DNA from: an uncultured Bacilli bacterium
Lineage (GTDB): Bacteria > Bacillota_I > Bacilli_A > RF39 > UBA660
Length of the DNA: 10,480 nucleotides
Direction: 5' to 3'
Assembly (NCBI GenBank): GCA_947631285.1
Contig: CANRKS010000028.1
Coordinates: 1-10,480 of the forward strand
Below the pieces are notes generated by a model that saw only the letters and a program-made list of their open reading frames with translations, was not told the origin of the DNA and made no database searches. Both the position numbers and the translations under genes were made by a program. Numbering within the stretch: position 1 is the stretch's first letter; the number at the start of each line of letters is the position of its first letter. Positions 1 through 8,359 of the stretch are shown one piece after another.

Positions 1-2333
1 AACTCAGATACGGATAATCCTTCCATAAAACATGATGTAATCGGAATTTCTACGGTTGTACCATCTGGCTTAGCCATTAATCCACGCATACCAGCAAGTT
101 GGGTAAAGTTAGAAATCTTACCACGAGCTCCACTGTTCATCATCATGAAGATTGGATTAGTAAAGTTATCTTTGGCTATTTCCGCTAAAGCATCTTTTAC
201 TTTATCAGTAGCTTCTGACCAGATTTGAATAACCCCATTATATCTTTCTTGTTCAGTAATTAAACCTTTTTGATATTGTTTATTAATCTTATCAACTCTT
301 GTTTTAGCTTCGGCAATAATTTCTTCTTTAGCATCACTTCTTACTACATCAGCAGCTGATACAGTAATACCTGCAATGGTTGAATATTTAAAGCCTTGAT
401 CTTTTAATTTATCAAGCATAACAGAAGTTTCTGTTGTTTTATATCTTTTAAACACTTGAGCAATTATTTGACCTAAAGTTTTTTGAACAAATGGTCCTAC
501 TAAAGGCATAGCTTTAATTGCTTCTTCTAAATTAGTACCCATACTTAAGAAATATTTACTTGGTGTAATACCTTCAATATTTTCTTTAGTTCCTTCGTTT
601 AAATAAGGGAAAGTATCAGGTAAAATTTCATTAAATTTAATTTTACCAACTGTGGTAACTAAATATTTATTAATTTGTTCTTCCGTAAATAATTTATGTT
701 TAAATGATCTAACTGGAATAGCAATTCTCGTATGAAGATCGATTTCTCTTCTTTCATAAGCCATTAAGGCTTCATTACAATCTTTATAAGCCTTTCCTTC
801 ATTTTTACCACCAGCTTCTTCCATAGTTAGGTAACAATTACCTAGTACCATGTCTTGACTAGGAGTAACAATAGGTTTTCCATCTTTAGGATTTAAGATG
901 TTATTAGCACCCAACATTAAAATTCGTGCTTCGGCTTTAGCTTCTTCTGATAAAGGAACGTGAACAGCCATTTGGTCACCATCGAAATCGGCGTTAAAAG
1001 CTGTACATACAAGAGGATGTAGACGAATAGCTTTACCGCCAACTAATTTTGGTTCAAACGCTTGAATACCAAGACGGTGTAACGTTGGAGCTCGGTTAAG
1101 CATTACAGGATATTCGGTAATAACTTCTTCAACAATATCCCAAACACTTTCATCTCTCGCTTCAATTAATTTTTTAGCCCCTTTAATGTTATGAGCTAAA
1201 CCTTTTTCAACTAAGCCATGAATAACATGAGGTTTAAATAACTCAATAGCCATTTCTTTTGGTAACCCACATTGATACATCTTTAAGTTAGGTCCAACTA
1301 CGATAACCGAACGGCCTGAGTAATCAACTCTTTTACCAAGTAAGTTTTGACGGAATCTTCCTTGCTTTCCTTTAAGCATACTAGATAAACTCTTTAAAGG
1401 TCTATTAGAAGCCGCTGTGATGCTTCTTCCTCTTCTACCATTATCAAATAAAGAGTCCACTGCTTCTTGAAGCATTCTCTTTTCATTTTGAACAATGATA
1501 GTTGGCGCTCCAAGTTCTAGTAATTTTTTTAAACGGTTATTCCGATTAATTATTCTTCGATATAAATCATTTAAATCACTTGTGGCAAAACGACCACCAT
1601 CAAGTTGAATCATTGGTCTAAGTTCTGGAGGAATAACTGGTAAAACTGTTAAAACCATCCATTCAGGTTTATTGCCTGATTCTTGGAAAGCAACTAAAGC
1701 ATCAAGTCTCTTAACAAGACGAATTCTTTTTTGACTTGTAGCGTTTTCTAATTCTTCCCGAACATTCGCAATTTCTTTTTCTATATCAACTCTTTTAAGT
1801 AATTCTTGGATTGCTTCTGCACCCATTCCTACTTTAAAAGTATTACCATATTTTTCATAATAAGCCCGATATTCTTTATCAGATAATGTTTGCTTTGCTT
1901 CTAGAGGAACATTACCTGGATCAATAACCACATAGCTTACAAAATATAACACTTCTTCCAAATCTCTAGGGCTCATATCAAGAACTAAGCCCATTTTAGA
2001 TGGAACACCTTTAAAGAACCAGATATGAGAGCATGGCGCAGCAAGTTCAATATGTCCCATTCTTTCTCTTCTAACTTTAGAACGGGTAACTTCAACACCA
2101 CAGCGATCACAAACAACATTTTTATATCTTAATCTTTTATATTTTCCACAAGCACATTCAAAATCTTTGGTAGGTCCGAAAATTTTCTCGCAGAATAAAC
2201 CATCTCTTTCTGGCTTTAAAGTACGATAGTTGATAGTTTCTGGCTTTTTTACTTCACCGTATGACCAGCTTCTGATTTTTTCAGGAGAGGCAATACTTAT
2301 TTTAATACCTTTAAATTTACTTACATCTATCAT
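1..2333 (-). CDS. rpoC: DNA-directed RNA polymerase subunit beta' (5' part, runs off the window)
   Basis: This is the N-terminal ~777 residues of RpoC, the largest RNA polymerase subunit, which carries the catalytic magnesium site. I translated it by hand from the ATG at 2333-2331; the protein begins MIDVSKFKGIKISIASPEKI. The zinc-binding Cys residues of the N-terminal finger are at about C60, C62, C75 and C78. The segment GRFRQNLLGKRVDYSGRSV and the catalytic NADFDGDQ motif (Asp 449, 451 and 453, bases 975-989) are intact. The last visible part, RGLMAKPDGTTVEIPITSCF, immediately precedes the bridge helix. The bridge helix, trigger loop and second zinc site therefore lie outside the window. 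The start codon overlaps the rpoB stop by one base (TAATG), which implies translational coupling and cotranscription. No frameshift was seen. Identification is certain by family motifs; only the 3' end is missing. Confidence 0.98.
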   Translation of the reverse strand, partial: MIDVSKFKGIKISIASPEKIRSWSYGEVKKPETINYRTLKPERDGLFCEKIFGPTKDFECACGKYKRLRYKNVVCDRCGVEVTRSKVRRERMGHIELAAPCSHIWFFKGVPSKMGLVLDMSPRDLEEVLYFVSYVVIDPGNVPLEAKQTLSDKEYRAYYEKYGNTFKVGMGAEAIQELLKRVDIEKEIANVREELENATSQKRIRLVKRLDALVAFQESGNKPEWMVLTVLPVIPPELRPMIQLDGGRFATSDLNDLYRRIINRNNRLKKLLELGAPTIIVQNEKRMLQEAVDSLFDNGRRGRSITAASNRPLKSLSSMLKGKQGRFRQNLLGKRVDYSGRSVIVVGPNLKMYQCGLPKEMAIELFKPHVIHGLVEKGLAHNIKGAKKLIEARDESVWDIVEEVITEYPVMLNRAPTLHRLGIQAFEPKLVGGKAIRLHPLVCTAFNADFDGDQMAVHVPLSEEAKAEARILMLGANNILNPKDGKPIVTPSQDMVLGNCYLTMEEAGGKNEGKAYKDCNEALMAYERREIDLHTRIAIPVRSFKHKLFTEEQINKYLVTTVGKIKFNEILPDTFPYLNEGTKENIEGITPSKYFLSMGTNLEEAIKAMPLVGPFVQKTLGQIIAQVFKRYKTTETSVMLDKLKDQGFKYSTIAGITVSAADVVRSDAKEEIIAEAKTRVDKINKQYQKGLITEQERYNGVIQIWSEATDKVKDALAEIAKDNFTNPIFMMMNSGARGKISNFTQLAGMRGLMAKPDGTTVEIPITSCFMEGLSVSE

Positions 2334-2344
2334 TATTCCACCTC
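2331..2344 (-). promoter_or_regulatory. rpoC ribosome-binding site within the end of rpoB
   Basis: The coding strand reads GAGGTGG, then four bases, then the TAATG junction. The Shine-Dalgarno sequence therefore lies inside the last Glu-Val-Glu codons of rpoB, and the rpoC ATG shares its A with the rpoB TAA stop. This fixes the rpoC start and supports coupled translation of the two large subunits in equal amounts. Confidence 0.8.
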
Positions 2345-5300
2345 GATATCTTCTTCTAATTCGCCAGGGAATTCTAAGTCATCTAATGAATCTTGTTCTT
2401 CATCTTCTTCATTTACCGGTGTAAATGGCTCTTCTGATGCTTCTGGAGTCTCAGGTAATTCAATCTCTTCAATTCTAAATGATTCATTTTCATCTTCGTC
2501 CTCTTCAAGATCTTTAAACTCTAAGACATTATCATCATTATCAATAACTTGAACATCTAATCCTAAAGCTTGGAATTCCTTAACTAATACTCTAAATGAT
2601 TCAGGAACACCAGCTTGATTAACTAATTTTCCTTTGACTAAAGCTTCATAAACTTTAACTCTTCCGATGATATCATCAGCTTTAACAGTTAAGATTTCTT
2701 GAAGGACATGAGCTGCACCATATGCATATAGTGCCCAAACTTCCATTTCTCCAAATCTTTGACCACCAAATTGCGCCTTACCACCAAGTGGTTGTTGCGT
2801 AACTAAAGAATAAGGTCCGGTTGCTCTCGCATGTAATTTATCATCAACCATGTGATGTAATTTAACCATGTACATTACCCCAACGGAAATTCTTTGATCA
2901 AATGGTTCCCCTGTCCGACCATTATATAATACCGTTTTACCATCAGGATCCATACCAGCAGCTTGCATTTCTTCTTGAATGTCTTCCCAAGAAGCACTGT
3001 CAAATACTGGTGTGGCATAATGAACGCCTAGTTTTTTACCAGCCATTCCTAAATGTAATTCTAAAATTTGACCTATGTTCATCCGAGATGGAACCCCAAG
3101 AGGATTAAGCATAATGTCAACTGGACGACCATCTGGTAAATATGGCATATCTTCTTCTGGTAAGACTAAAGAAATAACTCCCTTATTACCATGTCGACCA
3201 GACATTTTATCACCAATTTGAATTTTTCTTTTTTGAATAATATATACTCTTATAACTTTTGATACTCCTGGTTGTAATTCATCAGAATTTTCTTTAGTAT
3301 AAACTTTAACATCATGAACTACACCACCAGCACCGTGTTCAACTCTTAACGAAGTATCTCTTACTTCTCTTGTCTTTTCTCCAAATATAGCATGAAGTAA
3401 TTTTTCTTCACTAGTTAATTCTTGAACACCTTTTGGCGTAACTTTACCAACTAAGATATCGCCTTCTTTAACTTCAGTACCAATTTTAACAATACCATCA
3501 GCATCAAGATTTTTCCGAGCTTCTTCACCAACATTAGGAATATCTCTCGTAATTTCTTCTGGTCCTAATTTAGTATCACGACAATCGATATCATAGTGAT
3601 CTATATGTAAGGATGTATAAACATCATCTTTAACTAATCTTTCATTTAAGATGACGGCATCTTCATAGTTATAACCATTGTAAGTCATGAAAGCTACGGT
3701 CATGTTTTTACCTAAAGCAAGTTCACCTTTTTCGGTTGATGGGCCATCAGCAATAACTTGACCTTTATGAACTTTATCACCTTTTTTAACAAGAGGATGA
3801 TGATTTATTGCACTAGAAGCATTACTTCTTTCAAAATTAGCTAAATGATAAGTATCTACTCCATCTTTAACTTTAACAACGATTTTTAAACCATCGGCAT
3901 ATTCAACAACACCTGGAGCTTTACAAACGATCGTTGAACCAGAATCACGAGCCGCGATCCATTCTACACCAGTACCAACAATTGGAGCTTCACTCGTAAG
4001 AAGAGGAACAGCTTGACGTTGCATGTTAGATCCCATTAAGGTCCGATTAGCATCATCGAATTCCAAGAATGGAATACAACTGGTCGTAATAGAAACTACT
4101 TGACTAGGAGCTACGTCAACATAATCAACTAAATCTTTCTTAACCATTACGTTATCGCCATTATGACGAACTAAGATTTCATCTTCAATAATGGCATTTT
4201 TATCATCTAATTTAACCGTTGCTTGACTTATATATAAATCTTGTTCTTCATCCGCTGTCATATAAGTAATTTCATCAGTAACAACACCTTTTTCTACTTT
4301 ACGATATGGTGTCATAATGAATCCATACTCATTAATTTTAGCATATCCGGCTAAACTTGTAATAAGACCGATATTTTGACCTTCAGGAGACTCAATCGGA
4401 CAAATACGACCATAGTGAGATGAGTTAACATCCCGTACTTCCATACCGGCTCTTTCTCTTGATAAACCACCAGGTCCTAAACTTGATAAACGTCTTTTAT
4501 CAGTAAGTTCAGCAATCGGATTAATTTGATCCATGAATTTAGATAATTGGCTAGATCCAAAGAATTCTTTTAAAGCCGCTGTTACAGGACGGATATTTAT
4601 TAGAGTTTTTGGGGTAATATTTTCTACTTCTTGAGTAGTCATTCTTTCTCTAATAACTCTTTCCATTCTAGAAACACCAGTTTTAAATTGATTTTGAATA
4701 AGTTCTCCTACTTGACGAACTCTTCTGTTTCCTAAGTTATCTATTTCATCAGTATTACCAATATTACTATGTAAATTTAAATAGTATGATACCGCAGCAT
4801 AAATATCAGGAATAGTTAATCTCTTTTCATCAACACTCGTATCAATACCAATTACTTTTACAATTTTCTTTTCATCTACTTTATCGTAAACTAAAACTTC
4901 TTGAATCTTATTATAATCATCAAGTTCCATATTCGTAATAGTTTCTTTTAAATTATAACCATTAGCAAAAACTTCTTTTAAAGTTGCTAAAACATCTTTA
5001 TCAATAACTGTACCTTTATTAGCTACCACTTTATTTTTAACTTTAATATCTTCAGCTAAAGTACATCCTAATAATCTTTCACATACATTTAATTTTTTAT
5101 TAAATTTATAACGACCTACTTTAGCTAAATCGTAACGGAAACGATCAAAGAATCTGGTAATAAGTTGGTTTTTAGCACTATCTAAAGTTGCTGGTTCACC
5201 AGGTCTTAATTTCTCATAAATTTCAATTAAAGCTTCATCCGTATTTTTAGTATTATCTTTAGATAAAGTATTTTGTAAATATTCATTTTCACCAAAAACA

Positions 5301-5926
5301 CTGATAATGTCTTCATCACTAGATAAGCCAATTGCTCTTAAGAATGTTGTAACAGGAACTTTTCTCGTTCTATCAATTCTTACATAAACAATGTTTTTAG
5401 CATCTGTTTCAAATTCTAGCCAAGTACCTTTATTAGGTATTACTTCACCAGAAATAATATGACGGCCATTTTTATCTATTTCCTTTTTAAAATAAATAGA
5501 TGGACTACGAACAAGTTGAGAAACAATAACTCTTTCGGCCCCATTAATAATAAAGGTACCAGCTTCCGTCATAAGAGGCATGTCTCCTAAAAATATTTCT
5601 TGTTCTTTTACTTCTCCCGTTTCATGAATGAATAATCTTGCCTCTACTTTAAGTGGAGCGGCATAGTTTACCATTCTCTCTTTTGCTTCCTTAATAGAAT
5701 ACCTTGGAGTTTCAAAAGAATAATCTCCAAATTCTAAAGAGATATTACCTGTAAATGATTCAACAGGAAATAAGTCATCAAAAACTTCTCTAATTCCCTT
5801 TTCTAAGAAGTCTTGATAACTTTTCTTTTGAATTTCTAGTAAGTCAGCAAGTTCTAGCGTATTTTTTGATTTTGCAAAGCTTCTTCTTTCGCGATAGTCA
5901 CCAAATTTTAAGGTCTTATAAGCCAC
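2333..5926 (-). CDS. rpoB: DNA-directed RNA polymerase subunit beta
   Basis: RpoB is the second-largest RNA polymerase subunit and forms the other half of the active-site cleft and the rifamycin pocket. I prefer the GTG start at 5926-5924, giving 1197 residues beginning MAYKTLKFGDYRERRSFAKS. It has a strong Shine-Dalgarno (AGGGGTGAT) 7 bases upstream, and its N-terminus aligns with the Bacillus protein. A GTG 18 bases further upstream (5944) would place that Shine-Dalgarno inside the coding region. Family motifs in order include TGTFIINGAERVIVSQLVRS, GSSQLSKFMDQINP (rifamycin cluster I), GPGGLSRERAGMEVRDV, GYNYEDA, GDKMSGRHGNKGVIS and GGKAQFGGQRFGEMEVWAL. The rifamycin segment has Lys463 and Asp476 where E. 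coli has Gln513 and His526. The protein ends in a very acidic tail, 29 Asp/Glu in the last 58 residues, of unknown purpose. It is probably cotranscribed with rpoC and partly with the upstream methyltransferase gene. Confidence 0.98.
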   Translation of the reverse strand: MAYKTLKFGDYRERRSFAKSKNTLELADLLEIQKKSYQDFLEKGIREVFDDLFPVESFTGNISLEFGDYSFETPRYSIKEAKERMVNYAAPLKVEARLFIHETGEVKEQEIFLGDMPLMTEAGTFIINGAERVIVSQLVRSPSIYFKKEIDKNGRHIISGEVIPNKGTWLEFETDAKNIVYVRIDRTRKVPVTTFLRAIGLSSDEDIISVFGENEYLQNTLSKDNTKNTDEALIEIYEKLRPGEPATLDSAKNQLITRFFDRFRYDLAKVGRYKFNKKLNVCERLLGCTLAEDIKVKNKVVANKGTVIDKDVLATLKEVFANGYNLKETITNMELDDYNKIQEVLVYDKVDEKKIVKVIGIDTSVDEKRLTIPDIYAAVSYYLNLHSNIGNTDEIDNLGNRRVRQVGELIQNQFKTGVSRMERVIRERMTTQEVENITPKTLINIRPVTAALKEFFGSSQLSKFMDQINPIAELTDKRRLSSLGPGGLSRERAGMEVRDVNSSHYGRICPIESPEGQNIGLITSLAGYAKINEYGFIMTPYRKVEKGVVTDEITYMTADEEQDLYISQATVKLDDKNAIIEDEILVRHNGDNVMVKKDLVDYVDVAPSQVVSITTSCIPFLEFDDANRTLMGSNMQRQAVPLLTSEAPIVGTGVEWIAARDSGSTIVCKAPGVVEYADGLKIVVKVKDGVDTYHLANFERSNASSAINHHPLVKKGDKVHKGQVIADGPSTEKGELALGKNMTVAFMTYNGYNYEDAVILNERLVKDDVYTSLHIDHYDIDCRDTKLGPEEITRDIPNVGEEARKNLDADGIVKIGTEVKEGDILVGKVTPKGVQELTSEEKLLHAIFGEKTREVRDTSLRVEHGAGGVVHDVKVYTKENSDELQPGVSKVIRVYIIQKRKIQIGDKMSGRHGNKGVISLVLPEEDMPYLPDGRPVDIMLNPLGVPSRMNIGQILELHLGMAGKKLGVHYATPVFDSASWEDIQEEMQAAGMDPDGKTVLYNGRTGEPFDQRISVGVMYMVKLHHMVDDKLHARATGPYSLVTQQPLGGKAQFGGQRFGEMEVWALYAYGAAHVLQEILTVKADDIIGRVKVYEALVKGKLVNQAGVPESFRVLVKEFQALGLDVQVIDNDDNVLEFKDLEEDEDENESFRIEEIELPETPEASEEPFTPVNEEDEEQDSLDDLEFPGELEEDIEVE

Positions 5927-5929
5927 GAT

Positions 5930-5938
5930 ATCACCCCT
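5930..5938 (-). promoter_or_regulatory. rpoB ribosome-binding site (decides the start)
   Basis: The coding strand reads AGGGGTGAT, close to the full anti-Shine-Dalgarno complement AGGAGGTGAT. Its G core ends 7 bases before the GTG at 5926. This optimal spacing supports GTG 5926 over the GTG at 5944 as the start of rpoB. Confidence 0.8.
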
Positions 5939-5986
5939 ATACACAGTTTTTTAAATTTGAAAATACAAATACGTCACCAATTTATA

Positions 5987-6015
5987 ATTTTATCAACATT
6001 TATCTATGAAGTCAA
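5987..6015 (-). promoter_or_regulatory. Candidate rpoB promoter
   Basis: The coding strand has TTGACT (6010-6015), 17 bases, then TAAAAT (5987-5992). Both boxes match the housekeeping sigma consensus at five of six positions with ideal spacing. The -35 box lies in the last codons of the methyltransferase gene, and the leader to rpoB would be about 50 bases. This would allow rpoBC transcription independent of the upstream gene. In an AT-rich sequence such matches can arise by chance, so confidence is moderate. Confidence 0.5.
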
Positions 6016-6603
6016 TAAATTTTTGGCAGAAATTACCCAAAATCCTTTACTTTTTTCGATAATTTCACACATACTCATTTTTTCTAATTCCTTCTTGACA
6101 CTTTTCGCTCCTTGATCTTTAGAAATAACAAACCAAAGTTCACCATCTTTATTTAATCTTGCTAATCCCCCTTTTAAAAATTCCATTAAAACTTCTTTAC
6201 CCGCTCTAATTGGAGGATTAGTAATAATTAAATCATATTTTTCTAAAACACTTTCATAGATGTTGCTTTCCCAGGCAGTTACATCTACTTCATTTTCTTC
6301 AATATTCATCTTAGCAAGATGAAGTGCTCTTTTATTTATATCAACCATATCAACATGTTTATTTAAAGTTTTGCTTAATACAATACCAATGAATCCATAT
6401 CCACATCCCATATCTAATATTTTAGAAAAATCTTTATGAGATGCTAAAAAAGTTTTCACTAAAAGAGAACTGGCATAATCAATTCTATTTTTGGAAAAAA
6501 CTCCATTATCACTATTAAACGTAAAATTATATGCATCTAAAGAATAATTTATGCGACGTATTTCACTCTTTAAATTATCCCCATTGGTAAAATAATGTTC
6601 CAA
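6004..6603 (-). CDS. ybxB: Class I SAM-dependent methyltransferase, YbxB/RsmC-like (probable 16S rRNA guanine-N2 type)
   Basis: This 199-residue protein closely resembles Bacillus subtilis YbxB, as recalled. It shares the N-terminal EHYF-type start, the FTFNSDNGVFSK segment, the SAM-binding motif I DMGCGYG (residues 64-70), the acidic residue after strand 2 (Asp88 in VDIN), and the catalytic-loop motif NPPIRAG (129-135). NPP[FYI] is typical of N-methyltransferases acting on guanine or adenine amino groups, and RsmC methylates G1207 of 16S rRNA. The short form here corresponds to the C-terminal catalytic half of E. coli RsmC, as in Bacillus. The start is TTG at 6603-6601, with GGGG 7 bases upstream; starting here reproduces the family N-terminus. 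It lies 77 bases upstream of rpoB, its conserved position in Bacillota. The usual upstream neighbour rplL is missing. Substrate specificity is inferred from the family. Confidence 0.9.
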   Translation of the reverse strand: MEHYFTNGDNLKSEIRRINYSLDAYNFTFNSDNGVFSKNRIDYASSLLVKTFLASHKDFSKILDMGCGYGFIGIVLSKTLNKHVDMVDINKRALHLAKMNIEENEVDVTAWESNIYESVLEKYDLIITNPPIRAGKEVLMEFLKGGLARLNKDGELWFVISKDQGAKSVKKELEKMSMCEIIEKSKGFWVISAKNLLTS

Positions 6604-6630
6604 TATTTTTCCCCGTTTCTTGTATATTTA

Positions 6631-6659
6631 AGTATAACATAATTATTTTCCCTAAACAA
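6631..6659 (-). promoter_or_regulatory. Promoter of the ybxB-rpoB-rpoC unit
   Basis: The coding strand has TTGTTT (6654-6659), 17 bases, then TATACT (6631-6636) preceded by TATGT, an extended -10-like context. It lies between the terminator-like hairpin of the surface-protein gene and the TTG start of the methyltransferase. The leader would be about 20-25 bases. Placement and spacing are ideal for a housekeeping promoter. Confidence 0.7.
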
Positions 6660-6664
6660 GCACA

Positions 6665-6687
6665 AAATCAGGAAAAATTCCTGATTT
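6665..6687 (-). terminator. Probable intrinsic terminator of the surface-protein gene
   Basis: A perfect 10-bp inverted repeat (arms 6665-6674 and 6678-6687) with a 3-base loop lies 30 bases after the stop of the surface-protein gene. On the coding strand it is followed by TTTTGTGCTTGTTT, a broken T tract, so termination may be incomplete and some read-through into ybxB-rpoBC is possible. Confidence 0.6.
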
Positions 6688-6716
6688 CAATAATTATTAT
6701 TTATTCAATAATTTAT

Positions 6717-8348
6717 TTACTCAACATTAGTTATATAATAAGGTGTATTTCTCGTTCCCTTACCATCTAACTTCACTATAGAGCCATCTAAGTAGAAGAC
6801 TGGGTGGACAAAACTTAATGCAGTCGTTTCGGCTATATTGAGATGATGGGTAGTATCGACATACCAAGCCCTATAACGGGGCTCCGGACCAGGATGCCTT
6901 GACGCGAGCCATGTGTCACCTTGGAAATTCATCCAACTATCCTTATTATTTGTAGAATTGCCAGGATTTCCTCCAAGACATGTATATAATACATCATGTA
7001 TGTACATTAGATTTATTTTAGCATCCACTGTGTTTTCCCATGTATATGGTTGAGAAATTACAGGGCTATCTTTACTGATTACAAAATGAGACGTTTCAGA
7101 ATTGCCTGTTTCTATGGCATACATTTCATCTCCATAATATAATTTGCCATCATAAGCTTCGTTTGTATCCCCATAATACCAAGAGTGTGTTGCAATTAAA
7201 TTGTACCAATCACTTGCTTCTCCCCCACTATTTTCATCACCTGATTTTAAGTAATCATATTGAATGCTATCAACAAATATGTCTGTGTTAGAGATTGCAC
7301 CGGAATTGGAGCCATACCCATCAATCAGCCCATTCGATGTTCCGTTTATTCTTTTAAACAAATCTGCCTCATTCCATTCTGGGCATTTTCCATTCGAACA
7401 TGTATTAACCTCTGATTCATCCAATCTATTACCCATATTCCATGAAAATTGAGTATGACTTCCTTCTTTTAAAGGTGTTTCTTTTAATAAATATAACTGT
7501 CCTTCTTTTGTTACACCAATTATTCTATACATATATTTATCATATTCATCTGTACACTTCGTTTGATCATTTGTTCCAAAACAGATCCAGTTTGGTACGT
7601 CATTTGTCCCTTGATATCTATACATACCACCAACTAATCCTTTGGTTAAACTTTCTCCTGCATCTTCTCTTAATAATGCTATTACTCGTTTACTTACCCC
7701 ACATACTAAATTATCTACTGTTATCGTAATATTTAATGTTTTACCTGCTAAGTATGATTGATCTGATCCTGTATTATTTACTTTTAAATAGCCTGTTATT
7801 GATGCTTCAGCGCTTTCACTGACACTTAATTCTACTTCTATCTCTTTTGTTACTGAATTAGGTACTTCTTCAGTCAACAAATCATATAAATCTACTGTTT
7901 CTTCGGTTTGACCTGATGTAATATATAATATCGTATCTCCTTTTTGCAATACTCTTCCCATAGAATCATCACTTGTATCCATTGTGATTGTTACTTTGGC
8001 GGTACAATCACTTGCTTCTTTATTAGTTCCTGTAATTGTTGCAAACGTTAATGTTCCTTCCTCTTCACTTAATTTGTAATTATCTTCGGTATCAGTAGCA
8101 TAATATTCTTTATTAGGATTATTTTCAGCCATATCAGAAACTGTTAAATTGATATGGATATTTTCTGCACCTTGCTCGATTGTTACAACATCAGCCGTTC
8201 CTGTTTCAATATCAACATTAGTATTAGTGGTATCTCCACTTACATTTAAGGAAAAGAAGGCATAAGTTGCACCCACTACGGCAATTACTAAAGTTACAAC
8301 ACCTATTATACTTCCAATTAATATTTTCTTTTTATTTTCTTCATTCAT
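6717..8348 (-). CDS. Secreted or surface protein with TasA/camelysin-like signal and Cys-containing C-terminal domain
   Basis: The preferred start is the ATG at 8348-8346 (543 residues), because AGGA lies 7 bases upstream; the ATG six bases earlier would have only one base between it and that AGGA. The N-terminus has KKK (6-8), a hydrophobic segment (9-27) and ATYAFFS (27-33), the pattern of SipW-dependent signals in TasA and camelysin-like proteins. Residues about 34-217 are Thr/Asp/Glu-rich with alternating beta-type patterns, consistent with a TasA-like beta domain. From about 225 a second region carries MYRIIGV, LYLLKE, SWN, Cys pairs (C256/C265, C317/C322), a TCLGGNPGNS segment, and a closing HPVFYLDGS...GTRNTPYYI. 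This resembles surface-protein domains of the DUF6273 kind, but that is from memory and unverified. No LPXTG anchor is seen. It is preceded by an apparently phase-variable promoter. Codons around residues 459-480 are unusually GC-rich. The function is unknown; an extracellular, perhaps fibre-forming or adhesive, role is inference. Confidence 0.85.
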   Translation of the reverse strand: MNEENKKKILIGSIIGVVTLVIAVVGATYAFFSLNVSGDTTNTNVDIETGTADVVTIEQGAENIHINLTVSDMAENNPNKEYYATDTEDNYKLSEEEGTLTFATITGTNKEASDCTAKVTITMDTSDDSMGRVLQKGDTILYITSGQTEETVDLYDLLTEEVPNSVTKEIEVELSVSESAEASITGYLKVNNTGSDQSYLAGKTLNITITVDNLVCGVSKRVIALLREDAGESLTKGLVGGMYRYQGTNDVPNWICFGTNDQTKCTDEYDKYMYRIIGVTKEGQLYLLKETPLKEGSHTQFSWNMGNRLDESEVNTCSNGKCPEWNEADLFKRINGTSNGLIDGYGSNSGAISNTDIFVDSIQYDYLKSGDENSGGEASDWYNLIATHSWYYGDTNEAYDGKLYYGDEMYAIETGNSETSHFVISKDSPVISQPYTWENTVDAKINLMYIHDVLYTCLGGNPGNSTNNKDSWMNFQGDTWLASRHPGPEPRYRAWYVDTTHHLNIAETTALSFVHPVFYLDGSIVKLDGKGTRNTPYYITNVE

Positions 8349-8359
8349 AACCATATCCT

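Noticed and set aside
2230..3108. Short plus-strand open frames opposite rpoC and rpoB
   Set aside because: They lie antisense to strongly conserved coding sequence, have no convincing ribosome-binding site and encode no recognisable protein.
5927..5944. Longer rpoB starting at GTG 5944
   Set aside because: It would put the strong Shine-Dalgarno inside the coding region and add six residues not seen at the family N-terminus.
6004..6603. Reassignment of TGA to Trp, as in Mycoplasma
   Set aside because: Trp positions conserved in the family are encoded by TGG here and in rpoB/rpoC, and no in-frame TGA was met in the genes read.
7264..7729. Plus-strand open frames opposite the surface-protein gene, including one of 95 codons
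   Set aside because: Low-complexity Leu/Tyr/His-rich translations typical of the complement of an AT-rich gene; no start signals.
8349..8354. Surface-protein start at the ATG six bases earlier (8354)
   Set aside because: Only one base separates it from the AGGA Shine-Dalgarno, whereas the ATG at 8348 has the normal 7-base spacing.
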